Shown one piece after another: positions 48,082 through 61,130 of a stretch of DNA of 64,000 nucleotides. Positions within the stretch are counted from its first letter, which is position 1. The number at the start of each line of letters is the position of its first letter. The stretch is from positions 21,588,688 through 21,652,687 of the forward strand of contig CM017563.1 in assembly GCA_007844125.1 (NCBI GenBank), in the 5' to 3' direction. The notes under the pieces are model-generated. The model worked only from the letters and a program-made list of their open reading frames with translations, was not told the DNA's origin and did no database searches. Source of the DNA: Sinonovacula constricta. Taxonomy: Eukaryota; Mollusca; Bivalvia; Cardiida; Solecurtidae. The position numbers were made by a program, and so were the translations under genes.

Positions 48082-50464
48082 AAATAGTGGAGTATTAAAA
48101 GATACTGTGATTTAGAAATACAGAGGTCAGGAAGTTAGGACAACTTATATGTACAAGTACATGAGGCTTATATCCATAGTACATTTTCCCCCAGAATTAG
48201 GCTTTTATAAATTAACAACCCAAGCACAGAAAAACAATATTCTCATTATATACGGTTAAGCGACCGTATAGTTTCTTACGACTTACTTACTTGTTTAAAA
48301 TATTTGACTTCATGATTTTTCCGAGTCTCTGTTAAAAATCCCAGATTTAAGGCTATGGATATGATATAACTATATAATCTATGCAATTCTCATTTTGCAA
48401 AAGATACATAAACGTAAACAAAACGGCTAACAATTTCTCCTCAGTTGAGTTTGTTCGGCTGCCATTCTGTATTACATAGTACACAGTGTATAAATTCTTG
48501 GTGCCCAGTACTTTTAATGCCACAACATCGATTTCCTCGAAACTGATATATCATATTTAAAGCCTTCGATGATGCAAACATGTGCTGCTTGGCTACACAA
48601 TAAGAACGCATTTGTTTACATACGAGTATGGTTAAATGTGGATATCTAAAGATGTAGATGATCGAAATGTCCATCCCAATTCAAGCAACACTTACAAGAG
48701 GCATACAGATGTAAACCAGTCTAATCGATGCCCGCATCTCACTCTTCGGCGTAATGCAGTTATCATTGCCTATAAATTGCATCATGATGAGGTATTAATT
48801 TTTGACCCCGAGGTGTAATATCTGATAAATGCTGACTATTTTCAAATAACAAACCCACAATATTAAACATACAATATGTCGACGTAAACCGCTAAAAGGA
48901 CGGGACAATTCATGCTCGAAAGTTGTTAGAATTTCAAAATGTCCAGTATCGTCGTATAAAAAGTATCGAAAAATAATTTTACAAGTATGTCTGTCATATT
49001 AGATAACCATTCCAAGTATCCGCTTTCGAAAATTGAAATTAAAACTGTACTTAAACTAATTGCTTGTGTTAACAGTACAAAAAGTTCCTTTTCATTGTAA
49101 GCGTGTTCCCAATATACACAATAAGTCTGCTTCACAACTTAAACCTTTGCACAAAATAGTTGGTAACAACTCCCGATCACGAAATTAAACACGACCATAC
49201 CAATCTCCTCGATGCTATTATTCCGTGACGTGGCACAACTGCTTTTGGGGGAAAAGAATAGATGCGATTTTTGCCAAAATGGATTGTACGTAACACAAGA
49301 AAAAGGCCTCCAGACCGAACGCACATGTCACAATTAACTTTAAGTAATCTAATTACAAGAGAGTATGTCTGCAAAGCATCAACGTTGCCATCGATGTCCT
49401 GTTTAGGACTTTGTGCCTAACAATAAACTGAAAAAGAAATAGCAAAACCATATTGATAATATAGGATTTCCTATGTCGTAAATGTTCAACTATCAAGAAT
49501 CATATCCAATAACGATTTATATTTGGACGTATGGGAAAAGGTCCGAATAAAAACAAAATAATATAATATGGCATTTGAATTGTGCATATTGCTTCGCCTT
49601 ACATAGTACAAATTAATTATGCAAATCATACACAGACACATGACACATTAACAATTTCAAGTGACAGGTAATAATGTAGCAGAAATTTAGACGATCTAAT
49701 TAAATTATAATATTCAACAAAAACAATGAATATCAATGCATATAAAGCACCGCACTTTACTTGTTATAGAAAACATGACGCCATCTATAGACCTCATGAA
49801 CGATTGCATAAAGACGGCAACAATGTAAAATAAGAAATTAAAACTGACACGTTCATGTGTTTGTTTCCTGAGCCGTTATGAGCCTTGATTAATTTGATAT
49901 AGTAATATAGTTATTCAACTTAAACTTTCCAAGAAGTATGTGTCTTTGATTCCGAAGAAAAGAGAAGGTCGCAAGATTTTACATAATCAATTTATTTCGT
50001 ATTAGGACTGTTTTATAACCACTTCTTTCTTGTTAACCACTCTTACTTGAATTGGAGGCCTTTAAGGCTTTATCAACATAAATACGTAAACATTTTTCAA
50101 TTTCCATTCTTAACGATTACACTATATTATTACAATTAGTTATAGGATATTAATATGTTTCCAAAATTAAGACAATGAGTTTGAGTTATATTATAAGTTT
50201 GTCTTTTAACTATGTACAGTACAGCTTCGTTTGAACGTCCTGACGTGTGGAGTGAATGAAAAAAAGGAATGGACAAAACCTAGAATAGACATACCCTCCA
50301 TAGAAATGGAATCATTTCGCGGTAAAATCGAGTGGCGAAATATAGCGGGACTTCGAATTTCCGCGAGTAAAATGAAGTGACTGCTGGTCAGGGTCGTTAA
50401 GCTTGTCTTAATTAAAATTTATAACAGTCGGTTACATAATCATTCGGAGTTTTCCCTTACCGTA
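48082..50464. other. Intronic, no gene recognised
   Basis: AT-rich. The first few hundred bases may be further decayed LINE. Open frames near 48441-48818 and 49139-49374 match no family I know. Confidence 0.45.
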
Positions 50465-50790
50465 TTAGTAGTAGTTGTAGTCGTAGAAGTAGTATTAGTA
50501 GAAGCAGCAGCAGTTCAAACAGTTATTGTTGCAGCAAAAGTAGAAATAGTAGTAGTTGTAGTAGAAGAAACAGTGGCTGTTGTAATATTAGTGGTGTTGG
50601 TACCGGTGGCAATAGTAGTGTAATTAGATGTTGTTGTAGTAGTAGCTGTAGTAAAATAGTAGTACTAGAAGTTGTTGTTGTAATTGGAAAGCAGCAGCAG
50701 CAGCAGTAGTAGTGGTAGTAGTAGTAGTTGTAATCGTAGTAATAGTCGTCGTAGCAAATGTTGTATTATTGTTGTAGCAGCGGTAGTGGT
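50465..50790. repeat. Imperfect TAG/CAG trinucleotide tract
   Basis: Runs of GTAGTAG and AGCAGCAG with frequent substitutions over about 320 bases. Confidence 0.9.
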
Positions 50791-51049
50791 TGTGATAGGT
50801 GACATGTAAGCCGCACCGGTGCAGAAGTACTCGAAGTACAAATAAACATCACTACATCTTTAATAAGATATGTTTTCATACAATCTATTTCCGCGACTCG
50901 ATAATACTCATATTCTTTACCCATTCCTTTTAGTTTGCCTACAAGATCTAAAAATCAGTTTAAAAAAATTGCTAACACAACATTTGAGTTATGGCTGTAT
51001 TGCTTGATAGCGCAACAGGGTGAGTATTGGCTGAATATGCGGGCAGTTT

Positions 51050-51270
51050 CTGGTTCATTATCGGGCAGCGGCATATCCAAATCGTTAAACAAGTAATGGT
51101 ACTCCTCCCTTGCAAATGTTCAAGCTAGTGCAAAGGTTGTTCTACAACTGATTGGACCTGGGTAAGGATACTCACTGCATGCTATACACAGTGAAGGCAG
51201 CATTGTATCTGCTTAAAGTTGACACCGTCTCCAGATTACTAAAATACAGTTAGCTTAACAATAAAACAAA
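51050..51270 (+). mobile_element. tRNA-derived SINE, 5'-truncated copy
   Basis: Starts in the GGCAGCGGCATATCCAAATC region, lacks the tRNA head, and keeps GCATGCTATACACAGTGAAG, GCAGCATTGTATCTGCTT and GACACCGTCTCCAGATTAC. It is the third member of the family at 8670 and 21948. Confidence 0.8.
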
Positions 51271-52507
51271 TACACAATCAAACATTTTATTCTTGTACAT
51301 GTGTACTTAATATTATGTAATATTACAGTAAAAAAAACAACAAAACATTCCTTTACTAGTAAACGTCAACATCTGAAAAAATGTCCTAGTTTCTTCCACA
51401 CATTTATTTGGAAAATATTTCAATCTTCTCTTCTTATCAAAAATATACGAAAAAAGTCGAAATATTTAAAAATGGCTATTATTGTGCTTGAAAAACAATC
51501 ATACGCATAATGGACTGTTGTGGTTTTGAAAGCTTATCTTAATTATCTAAATTTGAACATGTACAGTGTTATTGCGCTGCAAATATATTTAGTTTATACT
51601 GCTGGAACGGAAGTAGTGTTCGATTAAAATGTAATAGTAATAATACTTATAAATACTCGATCGTCACCCGGATGTTAATCACTACTGGTGATAGGACATA
51701 TTGCCACGTGCATCGGATTACGGGATCGACTCGGGAGGTCTCTCTGGCAGTTTACACATTCGCGCCAGTATTTATACAACACATCTCAGTATAGGAGACT
51801 GTGTTGATATTGGTATGGTTTGCAACTGCGAGTCATTGGTGGATACATAATAAATGAAGTAATATAGAAAGCGCAGTACCAAGACATTAGTTTTCTTGAT
51901 ATCAGGTGTTGGATACCAATTGAAAATAATATGATTTTTAAATTAGCCAAAATCAAATTAGATGATAGGCACTATGTTCACAGCTCAACTACTTGGATAA
52001 AACAATTATTAACACGCAATTATAGTTATTTTATTATATTATAAAACTATGTATTAACAAAACAGCACACATATCAAAATTAATTGATAAATAATGCGAG
52101 AAAACTACAAACTGAAGGAAGAGGAAGCGGGGAACATATTGACTCGATCAGATTTTATCAGAAACTGACACGATGCACATCGAAATAAAAAAAAAAACTT
52201 GATACGTTAAAGAGCAGCAATTGTGTTACCGATAATTAATAGAATTCAACTCTTTTTAAACTCTTATATCTCAACTATTTTCCTTTTTCGGGATTCACAT
52301 GTATTTAACGTGTGCCCTATGTGACAACGTGGGACAATACAGAGTTACGAACCGAGCTCCATCTGGCCCTTGTTCCCATTTTGCAATTATTTTATATGGA
52401 CATAAAATGCCGCGAGCGGTCTCGATAGCAATTCAGGAAGTACAAAAAACGGTATCTACAGATGGGCATATCTTAATTTAAATGTGTTGTCAGAACAGAT
52501 AAGTTCG
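51271..52507. other. Intronic, no gene recognised
   Basis: AT-rich spacer. No exon or repeat supported. Confidence 0.45.
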
Positions 52508-52517
52508 TCTTTATCAT

Positions 52518-52549
<32 letters not shown>

Positions 52550-52770
52550 GCATCATCATTATCATCGTCATCATCATCATCATCATCATCATCATCGTCA
52601 TCATTATCATCATCATCATCATAATCATAATCATCATCCATCAACCAAAATCACAACATCATCACTAACACCATCAAAATACTCATCAACCAAGTCCTGC
52701 AGCAGGAACATCATATCATCATCAACATCATCATCATAATCATCATCATCATCAGCAGCAGCAGCAACAT
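52508..52770. repeat. CAT/CAG trinucleotide tracts
   Basis: Two blocks of ATC and AGC triplets (52515-52640 and 52705-52770) separated by less pure sequence. The poly-Asp/poly-Ala open frames on the minus strand are artefacts. Confidence 0.95.
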
Positions 52771-53819
52771 CAACAAAAGGAACAGTATAACTCACAAAAC
52801 ATAATACGCTGCAAAACTGCTCAACGGAAGTTATAGTTTTTTTTTTGTCCATTATAGATTAGAAAATACGAAATACACATAAACGTAAAACTTGATTTTT
52901 TTTATTGCACTATTTATATTTTAACAAGGATATGTAAAATTGCTATTATAATCAGCACCACCACCCAACCACCACATCAACCCACACACACCACCAACAC
53001 CACTACAACACAACTACCACCGACGCAACGTCGAAATAAGATGTCGTTTATTTCTGCCATGCATATTTCTACAAAGGAAAAATAACTGGAAGCGAGTTTG
53101 TCCGGAAAACGAAATTTTGTCATACACAAAAAAAAGAAATACCCCATCATATCTATTAACAAGATATAAACTTAATTGTTAAAAAAGAATAACAGAAGAA
53201 GAAATGATACTTTAAAAGACATTTGAATTCCACATGCATCAACACAGTACAAATTGGATGCATTATCAATAAGAATAAGGGACCAAATGAACACATGATT
53301 TACACGAATATTGAAAAGAATGATAAAAAAAACACAACATCAAAAACAACAACAAGCAAACGACAACAAAAACATAACAAAGCAATCAATATTAGATTGT
53401 CCTAGTAATTGCGCATTTTAGCGAAAATGAATGTTCATTACGAAAAATACAGAAATTAACATGCCTTAGGTTAGCAGATAAAACATTATCTATCCCAAAG
53501 GCATAGAAACTGAACATTCCGAACAATATATGAACGCAAATATATGAACTGTGCACAATGTAAACGTGACTTTGACTAAAACTTGGCATTTAATAGTACA
53601 ACACATGTCTCTCGTTCTTCGCAAATGCTTGCAAAGAATGACTGCCTCAATAGTTCGTAGGACCTCCACTAGTCGGTATATAACGTTTTTGACTCAAACC
53701 GGAGGCAAAGAGTTGATGAATTTTCAGTCATGAGCCCTGTTTAACTGTGCTAATATGTATTTTAATTGCATTTATTTCTGGTTAAATTAAGTTAAGTAAC
53801 TGCTGTGTTTAAAACTTAC
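52771..53819. other. Intronic, no gene recognised
   Basis: AT-rich, with a short CCACCAAC stretch near 52965-53025. Nothing coding is supported up to the LDLa exon. Confidence 0.45.
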
Positions 53820-53930
53820 CACAATTTGTTTCATCCGAGTTATCACCACAGTTCTTGACACCATCACATGTTTCATTACTCGAGATACATCGGCTCTTGT
53901 CACAATGGAATGCGTCTGCCTTGCACGTGT
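53820..53930 (-). CDS. LDL-receptor class A repeat exon
   Basis: Acceptor TTGACATTCCCAG and donor TTGTG|GTAAGT bound 111 bases, phase 1 at both ends as is usual for exons carrying one LDLa module. The frame reads [18 protein letters not shown], then [20 protein letters not shown]. All six cysteines and the CDG...CGD-x-SDE calcium-site signature are present, with one ligand-position Asp replaced by Asn. LDLa modules are extracellular, disulfide-bonded and bind calcium and ligands in receptors. The phase joins directly to the transmembrane exon at 38386-38496 or the short one at 35034-35097. The link across about 15 kb is inference, and further exons may lie upstream (above 53930) or between. 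Confidence 0.85.
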
Positions 53931-55005
53931 CTGGGAATGTCAAAGACAACATAACATGGAACAAGTATGTTCAATGTATATTACAATGATTTGAAGCAAA
54001 ATATAAAGTAAAAACCGAGACCATTATATAAAAGTTTCAATAGGTTCCATATTAAACAGGTTTGTTTTTAAAAAGTAACTGTAAATCTTAGATGCTCAAG
54101 CAGAACATGCTTGTGTGCAGTTTCCTTATATCACACAATCATTATTGTTCAGGTACTATTTTTTTCAGGAAAATAGTCCTTTTAATTTTCTCATTATATT
54201 TGTGTCTATTATTGATTTGCAAGGAAGTATCATAATATGTGGGTTTTGCACAAGGAGAAAGAAGTTAAGTGTTATGAAAAATAATAAGGAACACTTTACT
54301 AAATTTAAAGGGGAATAGATTAATACAAAACCTGACAGAACTAATACAAATTGAATGACCTGGAATGTTGTTACAAATCAGAAGTTCTTAGGGAATTATG
54401 TGCCAATGTGGTTAATAATTGCACATTGAACTGACGCAAAACATCCAAAAGGATTTGTTAAAGATACAAGTTAAGCAAATAGCTACGTGTGTACCCCGTA
54501 TATTCTCAAGAGTTGCCTATTATATAAAATGAAGGTTATTTGTCCCGAAGGCAAACAAATGAGGACATACGCATGTTTTCTTAACAGCTCGTCTTTATTT
54601 GGGAAACGACCAGAAAAAAAGTTGAGTCTCTGAGTACCTGGTAGGTCCTAAAACATTCAGATACTGTCAGGTTTGTGGCAAACATTCTGCATGTACATTA
54701 ATATTGAAAGTTTTGAGTATATATTGTAAAATTATTAGGAACTTTAGTTCGATCTCTAGTGTTCCTGTGTGTTCTTGTCTCTCATTATACTTTTCTGTCT
54801 ACATTGACTTTGTCCAGTAATGTTTTCTCCGCTTTTTTCCTCTCTTTCTATATGTTAACTCTCTATTCATTTCTCACTGTAGACCAATAGTTTTGTGACT
54901 CGGTGTGTGTGTCTATTTGGCTCACGTTCTCCTTGTAACTCAGTACGTCTATGTATATGTCTCGTCGTCTCGGCCCTTGTGCCGACTGACCGTTCTAAGG
55001 CGGTA
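53931..55005. other. Non-coding, no feature recognised
   Basis: AT-rich; pyrimidine-rich after 54760. I found no second LDLa exon here. Confidence 0.45.
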
Positions 55006-55140
55006 AATGATGTTTTGTCTTTCTTTTTTGTGTGTTATGTTTAGTCTCTGTGTTTTTGTCACATTTACATTTACATTGTTTGCCTTTGCCTACGTGTAGA
55101 TAACATTTAAATATCTGTGAAAATTTTGATAAGACCTTTT
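55006..55140 (+). repeat. Dispersed repeat, partner of 47193-47330
   Basis: Inverted relative to the copy at 47.2 kb; shared blocks are given in that entry. Confidence 0.8.
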
Positions 55141-55419
55141 ATTATTTATCTATGCAGACTGGCCTGTTACAATATACCACTCCCTGACTCCCTGCTTTTT
55201 AGAATATGTGTCTTCATGCCTTAATGAATTTCACATGTCTCTCTGTATGTTTCTCTGTTTAATTGAACACCTGTCCAGTCAAATTGTTTCTTTGCTTGTG
55301 CGTCTCTTTATGTCTTTCTGTGTCCCGTCGTCTCCCTGTAAGTTTCTAAGTCTAGATTTAATCGTAGTTTTTGTATTTCTCTTTTGCTGTTATAGAGGGT
55401 TGCTCAATATGTACGCAGG

Positions 55420-55750
55420 TCATACGCAATACATTACCACGTGATCCACCGAGACAGAGGTCAATACCACGCATCAATCGCACGAATGTCTTGCATGCAT
55501 CAAGCCATGATAACGACCGCACGCGTAACAGTAATCTCTCGTTCACGCCACGCTCGCAGGCATCACTCGAGTTCATTATGATTGCACGTATCCCACCAAT
55601 ACATATCATTCGCACGAACTCGCCGTCATTACTTGCTCGCATCGTTCTTACATTTAGCATACTAACATTTTACGCTCACAAGGCATCAACGTCGCACGAA
55701 TCTCACCCCCACGCAGTGCACATACATGAATCACTGTCACACATGACCTG
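55420..55750. other. CG-rich patch with recurring TCGCACGAA
   Basis: Distinctly richer in C and CG dinucleotides than its surroundings. TCGCACGAA or close forms recur near 55478, 55610 and 55692. A 142-codon plus frame covers it but resembles no protein family. It could be a promoter-type island or a decayed element. Confidence 0.5.
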
Positions 55751-58580
55751 TGATGAATTTACATTTTGGCCTGAATCAATAAATATCTGCTTGAGTTGAT
55801 CCAAACATGTTTTGTCGATTCGCCGAGATTGCATACATGGCTATCACCACTGTCCTGGTCTTTAAAGCTTTCAATATAGACTACGAGCTCTGTAAATGGC
55901 CTTGCATAATAGTATTAGTAGTCGGTGTCTCTATGTATGATGCTGAACATTTCCTTTTCTAACTAAATTGCGATGCCTTTTGTCGAATGGAGTCATTTTA
56001 ATGATTATTGGCATCTAGTGCTGTAAAATCACCCGGGGGAGTGTTTGCAAAAAATCCAATTGTCAAGAATGTATGTTGCTATGTTCAATTGTTTTCCATA
56101 TTTAGCGTGAGTCTATTTCCAATACGAAGCTTCCTGGGGTCTTTTATGTCAGTTGGTAAGACATTTAGTTTATAAATCTTTGGGCAGCATTCTGCTAAGC
56201 GGGTGCATGTTACTATTCCATGGGCATATTTACGATTTTAAGGAATGTATCTGTTTCCAACTTGCATCCTAATGACACCAAAATGGCCAGTCACTCCCTT
56301 CGCTGAACAAGTAATTAACTTATTATAATAATATATAAATACCTCATTTATATAGCGCTAGCGCTCTTATCATAATATATATGTTCAAAAGCGACGTGAA
56401 AGGGATAACACTGGGATGCCGCACACCTTAGGCTATATCTGCTGGGGTTTTGAAAACAAACAGAAAATATATCAATGCCATCAATGTGTGTGTAGTTTAA
56501 AGCATGTACAAATTCGTGACAAAATGTACGTGTGTTGGTATATCCCTTATAACCTTTGGAACAATCGTTTGCACTTTTTACAGTTGATAGCGCTAACTGT
56601 TCGTTTCGTTATTAGAGCATGAACATGTCATATATACGTATTAGCAACACCAATGTGCCAGCATAGATGTAAACATATTCGAAGTCTTAGCTGACATGCA
56701 CATTTTGTTCGCATGGTTTCTGCTTATTTGATATATGCCTCTTATAGAACCATTTTTTGCGCATTGCATATCATTAAACATTCACAATGGTATTAATTGT
56801 CTGTACACGCTAAAATGTGATCGTGATTCATATTATGAATTCAATTATTCGTGATAACAGATTAAAATATATTTTTGATCGTTGTTTGTTGTCTAAGAAG
56901 ACTCATATGCTACATGAATCTGCAACAGCAATTGTGAGCATCCTTTTAAGGGTGTTTAAGTATTCGTTTACGCTCCGCATAACCATTACCACACTCTCAT
57001 TGTGTATACTAACAGTGTGTATCCTATTAAGTTCATATTGTACATGCATAGTTTAATTGATCGCATCCACTCATTTGTTGTATTTAGTTGCTCATAGACG
57101 ATGAGCTGTAATGCTCGACTTGTAATAAAGTCTTGTCGTGTTCTGTTTACTTTTCTGTTATACTTTTAAAATTTCTCTTGTGCAACGTTAAACCGAGGCC
57201 CGTCTATTGTTGTTTATAACTAACACCTATCAGTTTGAATGTTTAATGGAGAATTTATATAACAAGAATTATGTGCACTTGTTGAACTTGGAAATAGATA
57301 CACAGTTGGAATGGCATGTACAGGTTATCCACAGGAGAGTAAACGTTATTTCACAATACACAAGACTCTATAACAGATTTATGATACAGCTTCAAATGAC
57401 CACTGACAAGGAGTGAATGAACATTTTTGTACTGATACAAACTACTTATTTACACATTTTTAATATTCTAAATATATCTTTAAGCTTCCCATTATGTTAA
57501 AACATGGTTATGTCTATCAAAACTATCTAAGAATTACTTTCAAACATATATTTACAGATACATGATAGAGAAGATGCGTTATGATTCAGATATAGCCATT
57601 CAAGATTTGTATTATTCTAGCCTAATCACTTGTTAAAGACTTCCACACTGTAAATTTCGTTTATCTGGAGCATAAATTGGCTTCTCGAATAGAAACACTT
57701 GTGGCGTATGACTTAAACTCACTATATTAATGACTGTAAATCATTATGTCTGCATTTTATTAATTACCCCTATCTCTCTCTTTCTCTCTCTCCCTGCCAG
57801 TATTTATTTCTGTTTATCTCTCTGTCTACGTACATAGGTATATATCGCTGATTGCTGGGATTTCTGTAGATCTCTTTGGTTGTATATTTTTGTTTATTGT
57901 GTAAGGCTGATCAGAAACATATTTGCATGCATTTTGGTTGGGCAGTTTTCGTTGTGTTTATTTACTTCTTCGGCCCGGGATAGTTATGTTCTAAGATACA
58001 AAATCTAATATAAAATGTATTTCCCTCAGAAGATAAATATAAAACTTATACAATAAATAAAGGTATTTCATTTATCCACATATATCGTAGTATGCTTTGA
58101 TATGTAACTGAAACCTTGATATACAGCGCGTGCATTTTTATGCACATCCAACTATTGAGCTTGTTAACAAGTTGTTAGAGTACAATGAATTATTCAATAA
58201 ATACGGAAAACAACGTTAATTGCAAGTAGTTTCTCTTATACCTAATAATAGCATTTATGTATGATATACATCTGTTTACTTATGTTGGTTGTCGACTTAC
58301 GCTATTATAACATCCATGAACCTATACATCGCAGTTGAAGACTTGCTTGCTCTCCAAAGCAATGTGCAATAAAAGGAAAGTTGTAAGTTATGGTAAGGAT
58401 ATGTGGCAGTGGGTGTTAATTAAATAAAAAACAGTTATGTTAGAAGAAAGGCACTCAGCCCTAGCTTACTTACTGATAACTAGTTTATTTAAGGGTCAGC
58501 ACATTGATTTTAATTTTATCGAGACCCTGTCACGTTGCCTAATGGTGCCATTGTTTCAAACGTGTTTTTTATTAGACAAA
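55751..58580. other. Non-coding, no gene recognised
   Basis: AT-rich spacer. Short open frames (56416, 56817 and 57207 starts) show no domain. A CT-rich tract lies at 57770-57795. Confidence 0.45.
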
Positions 58581-59110
58581 CTGATGGTGATAATAGCCTG
58601 CAGATTCGATGGTTGCTGCGATTTTACGGGTCGGTAGGGGATATCGGTTCATCAGCCATGTTTCTAGATCTTAGGTTGTATTATCCTGCCTTCTAGTAGA
58701 TTACTAGGTTACATATAATGTATACCACACATTATTAGGAGGCTCATTATTTTGAAAGGGGGCTTTTGATCAATTAACGGTTGGGGGTACCCATCAGAGA
58801 CTATAACAATGGCCGGCAGACTCACTGGTTGCTGCTAGTGTACGGGTTCTCATCTGGCGATATCTGTTCATCAGCTATGTCCCTATGTTTAGGTTATTGC
58901 TACTCTATTGGATTAATTAATGTGGATTATGTTTAATATGTGATATCGTCACTAACTCATTAGGATTGAGAGTTTATTTGAATACTGTAATATTGATGAT
59001 AATGGGTGGACGACTCATAAGTTGCTGTTAATATACGGGTCCTCAAGTGATGTCTGTTAATCAGCCATGTGCCTATTGCTTACGTTAATACTACCCTTCT
59101 GGTCAGGTAC
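58581..59110. repeat. Degenerate ~210-bp tandem repeat, three copies
   Basis: The ordered blocks GGTTGCTGC or GTTGCTG, TACGGGT, GATATC(G/T)GTTCATCAGC and CATGT(T/C)(C/T)C(T/A) recur starting near 58587, 58803 and 59000. Old and diverged. Confidence 0.7.
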
Positions 59111-59135
59111 CTATTGTTTAGTCTCCTTGTATATG

Positions 59136-59244
<109 letters not shown>

Positions 59245-59849
59245 CTTGCTATTTTATGTCGTACTTATGTCGTTACTATTAAAACAAATCAGGGTTTTTA
59301 TGTGTTTTCCCTATTTTTGTGTATTTGGGAGTGTTATCGTGTGTGCTTAATATATACCATGTGTGCTATGAGTGTATTGGATTGATTTGTTGCTACTATT
59401 TTCCTAATTGCTTTGTAAATGATGTGTCTATTTTAGCCATGACTGTTAACTTATTAGATGGCGAGGGGTCACATATTCCAAATATGTGATAATTTCCTCA
59501 CAATTCTTAGAATTACCAAACTTAAAGCAATATTTATTTTTTTCAGAGTAATACGGCTTAAATGTATTTTACTTTTGAGCGCGAGATTTCAATTCGGCCA
59601 ATGAGATCGCTCATTTAAGTTGTTTTAAAGTCGTACTTGCATGACTATATTCCTTAATTGATTTTTGCATGGTAAATTGGTAAAATGGTCAATGGATGGG
59701 GGTTCAGGTGGAGATGCGTGTTTTAAATATATTTGATGTATTGTGCGCTTTCTAAGTACGAGAATAAACTGTATTTATAGTTTTTGGGTCTAGCTCTGTA
59801 TTCTGCACCAACATAGCTGGCCTTTTATCTGGGTCTTGTGTAGAATTGA

Positions 59850-60908
59850 CTAAAGACTATGTTTTGTGGTGGATCTTTTTTTCAAAAGTAAAGATTTTAA
59901 CTCTGTTTTATACTTTTCAAGATTGATTTCCGCTTTATTTTTAAAGTATTCTTTGATGTAAATGTAGCCTTCTTTCAAACTTATACCAAGTTGCATGGGT
60001 GAACCCGACATTGAAGCCTCCTTCGCTACTTGGTCGGCGATTGCATTGCCCTGTATTCCCACATGACTTAGGATCCAATTAAGTTTGATGGTGGTATTTA
60101 GATTTGTCTTAATAAATGTGTTTGTTCTATAAATGTTCTATAAATAAGGTCCGGTCGTTTGTTTTATTATTTATAGTTTGTAGGGCGTGTAGGGCTTTTA
60201 GAACACTAAGTGAACTGCTGTATAAGTCTATTGTGGAGTTTGATATGTTATTGCTTTTTACCCATGAAATAGTCGTATTAATGAACTATTAATAGTTCAC
60301 ATGTTAATATTAAATGATATCCGTTAAGTTTGAATTCAGCAAGGTGTGTCAGAAATGTATTCCGAAATAGTCCTATGTCTGGTATGTATATTTGATTGGC
60401 TTTGGAAAATAAGGTTCTTGGTTTTGGTTTTAGTTTTTATTAGGGCCGGATCATCTTATTTGTTGACTGTAGTGGCATGTGTAAGGTCAATATCCAGTGT
60501 TGCTTCTCCTACCTGATTTGAGTGTTGGAGGGTGTTAATTGTTTGGGCAGTAGTTCAAGTTACTTATTATCTTTGTATGTAGGGGGGTTGTGATACAAGT
60601 GTACCATTTGCCTACTATATGATAAGTTTCCAAATTGTCAAGAGAATATACCAAATCTTAGCGTGGTCCGATGGAGACGAACAGAGAGATAGAGGAGAGA
60701 GAGAGAGATGAGAGAGAGAGAGAAGAGAGAGTATGAGAGAGAGAGAGCGAGAGAGAGAGAGAGAGAGAGAGATAGAGAATATAATAGATAGTATATGAGA
60801 TAGATATATATCTATATATATATAGATAGATATATAGATAGAGATATATAATATATATATAGATATATATATATATATATATATAGATATATTATATATT
60901 ATATATAT

Positions 60909-60947
<39 letters not shown>

Positions 60948-61130
60948 CTAATAGAGTATATTTTCTTCCGTTTCAGCATGTAAGGCTTCAGCCGTAGCGT
61001 AGTTTAGGGCTCCTATTATTGTTTTGGTCGCCTTATTTTGTAGGATTTGGAGTCGGTTGAGTAGCGATTAGTTTGCAGAGGCGTAAGCTATTAATCCATA
61101 TTGGAATTTTGACTTAATGATTGCCTAGTG
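59850..61130 (-). mobile_element. LINE fragment: RT C-terminus and RNase H
   Basis: Read on the minus strand: near 61110-60970 KSKFQYGLIAYASAN, a stop, then SLLNRLQILQNKATKTIIG and TAEALHAETEE, the thumb/C-terminal end of a non-LTR reverse transcriptase. Then, after 60.66 kb, decayed linker. Then the RNase H part: LYSSSLSVLKALHALQ (about 60210; the usual SDS is SSS, so a catalytic Asp is gone) and GIQGNAIADQVAKEAS (60055), followed by a hydrophilic tail to the stop at 59850. Having RNase H downstream of RT places it among the I-group type LINEs. GA/TA tracts at 60670-60945 interrupt it. Confidence 0.75.
60670..60945. repeat. GA, GATA and TA low-complexity tract
   Basis: (GA)n at 60690-60775 passes into mixed ATAG/TATA and (TA)n to 60945, splitting the LINE between RT and RNase H. 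Confidence 0.95.

Noticed and set aside
52456..52852. Poly-Asp/poly-Ala minus-strand proteins
   Set aside because: Translation of CAT/CAG trinucleotide tracts.
55371..55799. 142-codon plus frame, the second longest in the window
   Set aside because: Composition follows the CG-rich patch; no domain, start context or splice support, and an overlapping minus frame is equally open.
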